Positions 1 to 6,337 of a DNA stretch of 9,780 nucleotides are shown piece after piece. The notes under the pieces are model-generated. The model was not told the origin of the DNA and ran no database searches. It saw nothing but the letters and a program-made list of their open reading frames with translations. The stretch's first letter is position 1. Each line of letters begins with the position of its first letter. Source of the stretch: an uncultured Verrucomicrobiota bacterium. GTDB lineage: Bacteria; Verrucomicrobiota; Verrucomicrobiia; Limisphaerales; UBA9464. The position numbers and the translations under genes are program-made. Where the stretch lies: assembly GCA_903864375.1 (NCBI GenBank), contig CAIPFS010000364.1:1-9780 (forward strand), read 5' to 3'.

Positions 1-2693
1 AAGGCTATGACCATAGGAATAAAATCCGCACCCCAGTAGGTGAGGGTTTTGGTCTTTCCGACCTCGGAGGCTGGGACCTTGGCGGCACCGGGGGCGCCGA
101 GGCAGGAGAACTTCATCTTGTCGAAGTCCTGGGTGAAGTCGGACGGACCCGGGACATACAGCGACCCCACTGTGGCGGAATCCCAGTTTTGATTGTCCAG
201 GTAGCTCAGGCTGTAGTTGCTGAAGGTGAATTTATACCCGTACAGTTCGAGATTCTTGGGGAATTGTCCAAAGGTCGCCTCGTGGATGCCGCTGACCCCC
301 GAGGCGCGGATATAATATTTTGAAAAGTTGTCCAGAGGATACGCCCCGGTCGGTTTGCCGGCGATGATGCTGGAACCTTTCATGACATTGGTGCCGACCC
401 GCAGGTTCAAACCGGCATAGTCCCCGGCTCCGATCTGGTAGGCGGGAGTTCCGTACCGTTCCACCTGGGTGAGGTTGTTGGGGGACACGCCGGTGTACAA
501 AAGAACGGTGGGCAGTTGTTCCTTTGCCTGGCTGGACTGGTCGCCCCGGAGGAACGATCCCGGCATGTGAAAGCTGCCGGCATTGAACGCGGTGGTTTTC
601 TGAGCGTAATCCCCGAGGGCCGAAATCCATCCCCAAGTGAGGGGGGACGGTGTGAGAAGGTCCACCGCGGCCTGCAGACCACCGTCCCGGGTGAAGAAAT
701 ACGAGGATTTGGTCGGTTTGCCGGTGAGGGTCGCCGGACCGTTGGTTCCTCCGCAACCCACGTCCGTGCAATCCCGGGCATAGGCCTGATCGATGGGTTG
801 AGCCGCGTTCAGCCCCCCGAAAAGTGGGTTGATCAAATCATCCTCAATTGATTGAAGGCCGAAATCTTTCCACTGCAAAGTGGGGCCGGCGGGAAAATGC
901 GGATGGAACTGGCCGGGACCAAACTGCAGTTTCGCGGTCACGAGGGCCTTTCCATCGGAATCGGCCTTTACCTGGACGGTATCACTGACCTTCTCAACGA
1001 ACTCATAGTACCGCGAATTGTCCTTTCGATCGGCGAAGGCGGGGAAGGCTTCCAGGGCGGCATACTCATCCTCGCGGACATAGTGCGCCTGACCGGTGGT
1101 ACCAAAATCCAACTCGCCCTTGGAGACCAGCCAGGTCAATTGGACAAACTCATACCACAACGGTTTGGATTCCTCGGCCAGGTAGGCCGTTCCGAAGCCG
1201 GTGACCACCGGGTTGGTGGCGGGTTGGAGACCCTGGTTCAGTTTGTAAAAGCTCTGGAAAATGGCGAGGTCCGAGACGATATGATTGGTTCGATTGAACG
1301 AATAGCCCGCGCCGGTGGGAATGACGACATACAGTTGGGACGCCGCTCCATTGGTGTAAAGAACGACCGGGCCGCGGGCGAACTTGATGTTGGAGGCCAC
1401 GTCAACATCGGGATTCGGGGCCGTGAGGGCAACGCCTCCGGTGGCCAGATCGGCATCCCCGTTCGAACGCAACCAGACGTCCAACGCCGTTCCATCCCCG
1501 TAGGTGTGGTCTGGTTCACCGGACACAAACCCTTTCTGACCATCGACCGAGAGGGTGGTCCGGATGCCGTCGGGAGCCAGCGTCAGGACGGGAGGGGCAC
1601 CGGCCACGTGCGTGAAGGTGGTGGCGACATCACCGAAATGCAGAGTGCCGTCAAACTGAAGGTACCGAACGGCCGGGGTATCCAGTTGATTGTACGGAAT
1701 CTCTGGACCGCCGGTGACATCGATATGTCCGATGCTGACGCGGAGGTGGTAGGTTTTGTGGACGGCATCCAGCTGGGTTCCCGGTGCCGGTGCGAAGGAC
1801 AGGGTGTCGAGGGTCGAAAGCTCCGATGGTCGGGGAACGGTCGAAGATCCGCCCGGAGGAATAACATTTTGAAGGGATTTGACCAATTCGACCGTGTCGT
1901 TCGCGAGGGGCACGAGTTGCTCCGTGGCGGCATCTCTCAGCTCAAGATGGTATCGGATGGTGACCGCAGAGGAGGAAACCGGGAAGACCCACCCATCGTA
2001 ACGCAGGAAGTGGCTGGCAACGTTCACCGAGAAATTGCCCTCACTCGGACTGCCGTTGATCAAATACGTCTGGTTGGGCGACGCGGACGTCAATTCTGCG
2101 AAAACGTTCAGCGGAAGATCAAAGGCGTTGGTGTTGGTGAACGGAATGTAACGCTGGTCGGCGCCATTCAGACTGATCCCGGTGTTGACAGGTCGGGTCA
2201 CCGTACCGGTGGCTCGACGCCAGAGATGGAGGCCGACATGATATTGTTTGGACGGATCGAGGGGCACCGCGGGATACAGACTGACGGCCGTATCCACGGG
2301 GAAATTGATGAAGATGAATGTCGGACGGGAGATGGTCTGGGAGACAACGACCTCGGTGTTGGTCTTTCCCGCGTTCAGCAGCGGCTGGATATTGCCATTC
2401 TGGTCTTCCAGCGTGAAGTGGAGGGCGTAGTCGTAGGAGTTGGTCTTCTCATCTCCAAACAGCGGGTGGTTGTAGTAAATCTGGGCCAGAACGGCCAGAT
2501 GGTCCCGGTTGTAGGCACCCGACCCCACGTTGGCATCCGAGGCGATGACATAGCCGGTGTAGTTGGTGACAGCCAACGTGGAGATGCTGGCACTGACATC
2601 CGCGTGGAGTCGATGGGCCGTCAGGGGTGCCAGGAGAAGCCACAGGAAACCGAGCCAGTGGCGGGGTCGTGCGATAGTTGAGAGCAAGGTCAT
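1..2693 (-). CDS. Large secreted protein of unknown function, 3' end outside window
   Basis: Reading the minus strand from an ATG at 2693 gives about 897 codons without a stop, and the frame is still open at the left edge, so the gene is partial. Residues 1-31 look like a Sec signal peptide: Arg at 9 and 11, a hydrophobic core WLGFLWLLLAPL at 13-24, and a likely signal peptidase I cut after LHA (residue 31). The mature part is rich in Thr, Asn, Gly and aromatic residues and reads like beta-rich exported protein; I see no further membrane segment or catalytic motif. One close Cys pair (about residues 642 and 647, in DCTDVGCGG) may form a disulfide. Upstream of the ATG there is no Shine-Dalgarno-like purine run. 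I do not recognise the family; an extracellular or outer-surface location is inferred from the signal peptide only. The long opposite-strand frame at 852-2681 is its shadow: its translation is low-complexity Gly/Arg/Val without domain character. Confidence 0.82.
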   Translation of the reverse strand, partial: MTLLSTIARPRHWLGFLWLLLAPLTAHRLHADVSASISTLAVTNYTGYVIASDANVGSGAYNRDHLAVLAQIYYNHPLFGDEKTNSYDYALHFTLEDQNGNIQPLLNAGKTNTEVVVSQTISRPTFIFINFPVDTAVSLYPAVPLDPSKQYHVGLHLWRRATGTVTRPVNTGISLNGADQRYIPFTNTNAFDLPLNVFAELTSASPNQTYLINGSPSEGNFSVNVASHFLRYDGWVFPVSSSAVTIRYHLELRDAATEQLVPLANDTVELVKSLQNVIPPGGSSTVPRPSELSTLDTLSFAPAPGTQLDAVHKTYHLRVSIGHIDVTGGPEIPYNQLDTPAVRYLQFDGTLHFGDVATTFTHVAGAPPVLTLAPDGIRTTLSVDGQKGFVSGEPDHTYGDGTALDVWLRSNGDADLATGGVALTAPNPDVDVASNIKFARGPVVLYTNGAASQLYVVIPTGAGYSFNRTNHIVSDLAIFQSFYKLNQGLQPATNPVVTGFGTAYLAEESKPLWYEFVQLTWLVSKGELDFGTTGQAHYVREDEYAALEAFPAFADRKDNSRYYEFVEKVSDTVQVKADSDGKALVTAKLQFGPGQFHPHFPAGPTLQWKDFGLQSIEDDLINPLFGGLNAAQPIDQAYARDCTDVGCGGTNGPATLTGKPTKSSYFFTRDGGLQAAVDLLTPSPLTWGWISALGDYAQKTTAFNAGSFHMPGSFLRGDQSSQAKEQLPTVLLYTGVSPNNLTQVERYGTPAYQIGAGDYAGLNLRVGTNVMKGSSIIAGKPTGAYPLDNFSKYYIRASGVSGIHEATFGQFPKNLELYGYKFTFSNYSLSYLDNQNWDSATVGSLYVPGPSDFTQDFDKMKFSCLGAPGAAKVPASEVGKTKTLTYWGADFIPMVIA

Positions 2694-2948
2694 AAGCAGA
2701 GGGCCAGAGGCCGGTGTCCGGAAATAAAGGCGCAGGTCAGAAACAATCGGGGACAGGTGAAGTCACTTTACTGAAAAAAGGGGTGTGCACGCGGAACGGG
2801 AATGGGCACTGAAATAAAAAATGGTCTCCACAGCGACGGTTCACCCCGCAACGGCAGGGCGGTCGCCTCCACGGTCAAGCGATTGGTCTGCCATTCTCAT
2901 ATTTGAAAATGGAACAGGGGACAATAGCCAAATGCAGAGCGGGCTCGC

Positions 2949-3002
2949 CGACGCGACACCGGGTTTCGAACGTTCCCCCCGGGAACGACCCGTCCGGCGT
3001 CG
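2949..3002. repeat. Compound inverted repeat / potential RNA hairpin
   Basis: Three nested pairings share one centre. The inner stem is CGTTCCC (2971-2977) with GGGAACG (2981-2987) around a CCC loop, a perfect 7-bp match. The middle stem is CGGGT (2960-2964) with ACCCG (2988-2992), with a 6-nt bulge TTCGAA on the left side. The outer stem is CGACGC (2949-2954) with GCGTCG (2997-3002). That is 18 pairs in 54 nt. No U-tract follows on either strand, so it does not look like an intrinsic terminator. It could be a structured leader, a small RNA or an intergenic repeat; high GC content makes chance pairing possible. Confidence 0.4.
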
Positions 3003-3175
3003 TCCTGCGGAACCCGGGAGCCGTGCTGGAGACAAGCGGGTATTTCCGGCGTGAACCGGGACCAGGCCGCGTCCGGCAGGGCAGGAGCGGAGCCCGGCAG
3101 GTTTTTCGAATGGCAACGGCTCGAACTTTTTCATGAATGATGGTTTGACTCTCTCATGACGGCGAAATCCGCCAA

Positions 3176-3191
3176 TCCGCCGATCGGCGGA
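3176..3191. repeat. Perfect 16-bp palindrome
   Basis: TCCGCCGATCGGCGGA is its own reverse complement with no spacer. It lies 272 bp upstream of the response regulator start. It could be a binding site for a dimeric regulator or part of a GC-rich intergenic repeat. Function is unknown. Confidence 0.4.
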
Positions 3192-3463
3192 GAGCCTCCG
3201 GCGGCCATCGAATCGAAAAGCTCCCGGTCTGCAGTGGAGATGATTGCACGGCGGCATGTCTATTGCGCCAGCCGCGTCGCCTCGAGTAGCCTTTCTTCCC
3301 CACCTCGGGTTTAAGCCTTCGCCGCGTCAACGGGAAATTTTGCGCGAACCGGTGAAGGTCGAGAACCGCGAAGCCAGAGGCCTCATGGTCAGGGTGCGTT
3401 GGTCCGTGCATGCGACGAAGGGAACGGTCTTGTGAACAGAATGAATTCAGGCCCGATGAATCT

Positions 3464-4090
3464 ATGAAGAAAAAGATACTCATCATTGAAGATGTCCGGG
3501 CTCTCCGTGCGAATCTTGTGGATTTACTTGAGCTTGAAAATTACCACGCGCTGGCCGCTGCGAATGGCATGGAGGGTGTGGCCCTGGCTCGCAGTGAACT
3601 GCCTGATTTGATTTTGTGCGACGTGATGATGCCCAAGCTCGATGGACACGGCGTGCTGGCTGCGTTGCAGGATGATCCGCGCACCGCGCGCATTCCGTTC
3701 GTGTTTCTCACGGCCAGGGGTGAACGGTCTGACGTGCGCGCCGGCATGGATTCGGGTGCGGATGATTATCTCGTGAAACCTGTGCCTCGAGAAGAATTGC
3801 TCGCTGCCGTGAAGGCTCGGTTGGATCGAGCCGAGCGGCAGCGGGTGGAATTCCGCGTGGAATACAAATCCCCCAAGCCGCTGGAATCCCTCGGCCTCAC
3901 CCCTCGCGAGGCGGAGGTATTGTTTTGGACCGCGCAGGGAAAAACGAACGCCGAGATTGGAGTTATCCTGGGCGTGCTGCCATCCACCGCCAAATCACAC
4001 CTGGAACACATCTACGATAAACTTCAAGTGGATGGTCGCCACAATGCAACCCTGCGTGCACTGGAGGTGTTATCCACGAATGGGGCGTGA
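3464..4090 (+). CDS. Response regulator, receiver plus LuxR-type HTH (NarL/FixJ style)
   Basis: A 208-residue phosphorylation-controlled DNA-binding protein. Residues 4-120 form the receiver: acidic pair E9-D10, phospho-acceptor D53 in the DLILCDVMMP stretch, switch T83, and K105 followed by P106, all present. A charged linker (about 120-140) leads to a LuxR-type helix-turn-helix at about 143-205 (LGLTPREAEVL, then GKTNAEIGVILG and the recognition helix STAKSHLEHIYDKL). I chose the ATG at 3464 because it places the KILIIED strand at the very N-terminus as in other receivers; the frame stays open upstream to 3410. No clear Shine-Dalgarno precedes it. It is a paralog of the oppositely oriented regulator at 4128-4778, with 37 bp between the two stop codons. 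The cognate kinase is not certain; the sensor kinase at 5330-8494 is the only kinase in the window. Target genes are unknown. Confidence 0.93.
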   Translation: MKKKILIIEDVRALRANLVDLLELENYHALAAANGMEGVALARSELPDLILCDVMMPKLDGHGVLAALQDDPRTARIPFVFLTARGERSDVRAGMDSGADDYLVKPVPREELLAAVKARLDRAERQRVEFRVEYKSPKPLESLGLTPREAEVLFWTAQGKTNAEIGVILGVLPSTAKSHLEHIYDKLQVDGRHNATLRALEVLSTNGA

Positions 4091-4127
4091 ACTGGGCGAA
4101 GGGAGCCGGGTTGAAATTCCACCAGCC

Positions 4128-4778
4128 CTATTGCAGGGAGGGCGGCCCGCCGAGGACTTCCAACGCGAGCAATGTGGCGGCATTGCGGCTCTCGATGCCG
4201 AGCTTTTCGAACAAGTTGGAGAGGTGCCGTTTCACCGTTGCTTCCGCCATGCCGAGAATGATGGAGATGTCCGCATTGCTTTTCCCCTGAGCGACCCAAA
4301 GGAGCACTTCCGCCTCACGTGCGGTGAGGCCCATGGACTCCAATGGAGCCGGGGAAGAGAAATCCGGATGGAAGCTGCGCGTGGGGACTTGTGCCTGGGC
4401 GGCATGGACCTTCGCTCGTTCAAGACGCGCTGAAACGGCGGAAAATAATTCCTGCCGGCCTGCCGGTTTGGTCAGATAGTCGTCCGCACCCGAATCCATG
4501 CCGGTACGGATGTCGATTTTCTCCCCAAGAGCCGTCAGAAAGATAAAGGGGGTGGTCGCGATCGAAGCATCCTCCCGGACACTCCGAAGCACGGTCCAGC
4601 CATCCGCTTCGGGCATCATGACATCACAGAGAATGAGATCGGGCTTCTCCCTTTTCGCGATCTCGATACCGATTCTTCCATTCTCGGCACTGAAGGTTTG
4701 GTATCCCTCCAATTCGAGCAGCGAGACCAGATTCCGGCGCATTTGCGCCTGATCTTCGATGACGAGAATCCTCCTCAC
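4128..4778 (-). CDS. Response regulator, receiver plus LuxR-type HTH, divergent from globin
   Basis: A 216-residue receiver-LuxR regulator if started at the GTG at 4778, which begins MRRILVIED and gives the normal receiver N-terminus; a longer frame to 4874 would add 32 residues of no receiver character. Key residues are E8-D9, phospho-acceptor D52 (LILCDVMMP), T82 and K104-P105. The helix-turn-helix is at about 150-210 (MGLTAREAEVL, GKSNADISIILG, ATVKRHLSNLFEKL). The receiver matches the neighbouring regulator at about half of its positions, including identical DLILCDVMMP and GMDSGADDYL blocks, so the two arose by duplication. Its inter-domain linker is about eight residues longer. It is transcribed away from the globin gene, with a strong dyad between them at 4827-4848, so autoregulation and globin control are plausible. 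It lies on the same strand as, and downstream of, the sensor kinase, which makes it the better candidate partner of the two regulators (inference). Confidence 0.92.
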   Translation of the reverse strand: MRRILVIEDQAQMRRNLVSLLELEGYQTFSAENGRIGIEIAKREKPDLILCDVMMPEADGWTVLRSVREDASIATTPFIFLTALGEKIDIRTGMDSGADDYLTKPAGRQELFSAVSARLERAKVHAAQAQVPTRSFHPDFSSPAPLESMGLTAREAEVLLWVAQGKSNADISIILGMAEATVKRHLSNLFEKLGIESRNAATLLALEVLGGPPSLQ

Positions 4779-4826
4779 GGTTTGAAAATGCCAGTCACGC
4801 AAGTGGGCGGCAACCCAGGACGTTGG

Positions 4827-4848
4827 AAATACGACCAAAGTTGTATTT
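4827..4848. promoter_or_regulatory. Putative operator dyad between divergent regulator and globin
   Basis: AAATACGAC (4827-4835) and GTTGTATTT (4840-4848) are inverted repeats matching at 8 of 9 positions around a CAAA spacer. An outer AGGAC (4817-4821) / GTCCT (4852-4856) pair flanks it, offset by two bases. The element is AT-rich compared with its surroundings and sits between two divergent starts. LuxR/NarL-type regulators bind as dimers to inverted repeats of this size, so the adjacent regulator is the obvious candidate binder. Promoter boxes overlap this AT-rich patch but I cannot assign them with confidence. Confidence 0.45.
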
Positions 4849-4902
4849 TTTGTCCTCCCGGCGCCGCGTCTCATGGATGAGATCGGTCCGCATGCCCTTT
4901 TA

Positions 4903-5364
4903 ATGAATTCGCATCAGATTGCCTGGATTCGTCACACGTTTGCCAAGGTGGAGGCTGCGCCTGACGTGGCGGCGCTCGCATTCTATCGAAATCTTTTCAC
5001 TCTCGATCCCTCGCTTCGGTCACTGTTCGGGACAGATATACTTGGGCAGTCAAAGAAGCTGATGGAAGAACTTGAAATCATTGTGGATGCCTTGGGCCAA
5101 CCTGAGCGATTGACCCCGATGCTGGAAGAACTCGGTGCCAGGCACGCAGGGTACGGTGTCTGTGACGCTCACTATGAGATCGCCGGGTGTGCGTTGCTCC
5201 TGACGTTTTCTCAAACATTGGGACCCGGCTTTCCGGAAGAGGCGATTTCCGCCTGGGACGCGGCTTGGGAGTGGACGTCCGAAGCCATGATGAGAGGAGC
5301 CCGGTCCGTCGCGGTGGAAAAGAGCCCGCCTACTCCCCAGACCAGACTGGCAACCGCACCGTAA
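4903..5364 (+). CDS. Single-domain globin, Hell's Gate globin I-like
   Basis: A soluble heme protein of 153 residues if started at the ATG at 4903 (MNSHQIAWIRHTFAKV, the usual globin A-helix beginning); an in-frame ATG at 4873 would add ten residues. Numbered from 4873, the heme-pocket residues are B10 Tyr38 (in AFYRNLF), CD1 Phe52 (SLFG), distal E7 Gln59 (GQSKKLM) and proximal F8 His91 (ELGARHAGYGV). The Tyr-B10/Gln-E7 pair and the flanking residues match, from memory, the Methylacidiphilum infernorum globin HGbI, which binds O2 very tightly. There is no reductase domain, so it is not a complete flavohemoglobin. The C-terminus carries a short Pro/Thr-rich tail. Roles known for such globins include O2 binding and NO or sulfide chemistry; which applies here is not visible. 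It is divergent from a response regulator and its last 35 bp overlap the 3' end of the convergent kinase gene. Confidence 0.9.
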   Translation: MNSHQIAWIRHTFAKVEAAPDVAALAFYRNLFTLDPSLRSLFGTDILGQSKKLMEELEIIVDALGQPERLTPMLEELGARHAGYGVCDAHYEIAGCALLLTFSQTLGPGFPEEAISAWDAAWEWTSEAMMRGARSVAVEKSPPTPQTRLATAP

Positions 5365-6154
5365 AAGAGGTGCCTCCACTCTCGCGGCTGCGCCATTCGA
5401 TTGTTCCGCCGTGCAAGTCCACGCACCGTTTCACAATGGTCAGCCCCAATCCTGTTCCAGGAATATCTCCGACATTGGCACCTCGATGGAAGGGTTCGAA
5501 CAGACGACGGACGTCGGAATCAGGAATGCCGATTCCTCGATCGGCAATTTCCAAATGCAACCCGTCATCGCCGAGAGTGATGACAAAATCCACGCTGCTG
5601 CCGGCGGGCGAGTACTTCACCGCATTGCTCAGAAGATTGGTGACGATATGACGCAGCAGCAATTGATCAGCCGAGGTGGCCTGATCCGGGGCTTCGAACC
5701 GAATCAGACAGCGATGATCGGTTGAGGAAAGAATTTCGTCGATGATGGGCTCGAAGAAACCTCGGAGGTGGAGACTCGCGGGGCGGTAGGAAAGTTTTCC
5801 GGACTCGACGCGACTGAGGAATAACACCTCGTCCATCATCTCCGCCATCCGTCGTGTGGAAGCACGGATGTCGTCAATCAATCCGGTGCGACGTTCAACG
5901 GAGAGACGCTCCCAATAGCCACCGAGCAGGTCGGAGGAGGTGAGGATGACGCCGAGCGGTGTGCGGAATTCATGCGATACCATGGACACAAACCGGCCTT
6001 TCAATTCACCCAGCTCGCGCTCCAGTTGCAACTCTTCGTCGCGATGCAGGGCCAGGGCCTCGGCTCCCGCGTAATCCCCGATCAACCTTCGATGGTGTTT
6101 CAGGAATGCCAATGAGACGAAACCGACGACGGCGGTTGAAAACGAAAGAATCAA
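5330..6154 (-). CDS. Sensor histidine kinase module (3' part of a WD40 sensor kinase split by TAA)
   Basis: The frame codes for the membrane anchor and complete catalytic core of a histidine kinase. Counted from the TTG at 6154: a hydrophobic segment at 2-18, then basic KHHRR, an alpha-helical linker at about 30-54, the HisKA H-box SHEFRTPL with phospho-acceptor His61, an N-box with Asn173/Asn177 (TNLLSNAVKYSP), a G1-box with Asp205 (ADRGIGIP), an F-box (LFEPFHRG) and a G2-box (GTGLGL, 233-238). All needed residues are present, and there is no receiver domain. The same frame is open upstream to 6334, directly after the TAA that ends the WD40 frame, and those 60 codons complete the last WD40 blade (LDIWNPSALGREL) and begin the membrane helix. 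There is no ATG or GTG in them; TTG 6154 is the only usual start and would trim the helix. This strongly suggests one gene of about 1054 codons that has acquired a stop. The last 35 bp overlap the globin gene. Confidence 0.85.
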   Translation of the reverse strand: MILSFSTAVVGFVSLAFLKHHRRLIGDYAGAEALALHRDEELQLERELGELKGRFVSMVSHEFRTPLGVILTSSDLLGGYWERLSVERRTGLIDDIRASTRRMAEMMDEVLFLSRVESGKLSYRPASLHLRGFFEPIIDEILSSTDHRCLIRFEAPDQATSADQLLLRHIVTNLLSNAVKYSPAGSSVDFVITLGDDGLHLEIADRGIGIPDSDVRRLFEPFHRGANVGDIPGTGLGLTIVKRCVDLHGGTIEWRSRESGGTSFTVRLPVWSGE

Positions 6155-6334
6155 CCCAATCCACTTGCTGGAGGTGCTGGAGGGTGCCTCCAGATGGAAG
6201 TCACTGACCGCAAAAAGTCCGGGAGGGGCTTCCCGATCCAGTCCAAGTCTTGTGAGTTCCCTGCCAAGGGCCGATGGATTCCAGATGTCGAGCGTGTTTT
6301 CCCGGGTTGCGAAGACGAGTCGCCGCCCATCCCG

Positions 6335-6337
6335 TTA
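6335..6337 (-). other. In-frame TAA splitting the WD40 sensor kinase
   Basis: Minus-strand codons read CGA TGG TAA CGG GAT GGG (R W stop R D G). The reading frame on both sides is the same and open, from 8494 down to 5330. The consensus at this place in a WD40 repeat is W-S-x-D-G, as in WSSDG elsewhere in the same protein, so a single change from TCA (Ser) would create this TAA. No frameshift is needed to join the halves. Confidence 0.85.

Larger units (their letters stand above)
2694..3463. other. Intergenic region of about 770 bp without a convincing gene
   Basis: This stretch separates the divergently transcribed secreted-protein gene (leftward) and response regulator (rightward), so promoters for both must lie in it. 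I could not identify a convincing -35/-10 pair for either. Short open frames exist on both strands (for example 2841-3257 minus and 3244-3435 plus), but their translations are Arg/Pro/Gly-rich, lack domain character and have no ribosome binding site. It contains a compound hairpin at 2949-3002 and a perfect palindrome at 3176-3191. No tRNA, rRNA or CRISPR structure is visible. Confidence 0.6.

Noticed and set aside
852..2681. 609-codon open frame on the plus strand
   Set aside because: It is antisense to a frame with a proper signal peptide and normal protein composition. Its own translation is Gly/Arg/Val/Asp-rich with no domain, signal or motif.
2841..3257. 138-codon minus-strand frame in the intergenic region
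   Set aside because: Composition is Arg/Pro/Gly-rich without domain character, no ribosome binding site, and it covers the GC-rich inverted repeats; most likely non-coding.
4091..4127. Possible bidirectional terminator between the two convergent regulators
   Set aside because: The 37-bp gap has no stable stem-loop with a T-tract; only a weak 4-bp CCCT/AGGG pair is nearby.
4779..4874. N-terminal extension of the second response regulator to 4874
   Set aside because: The extra 32 residues have no receiver features, they would cover the dyad and divergent promoter region, and GTG 4778 gives the normal receiver beginning.
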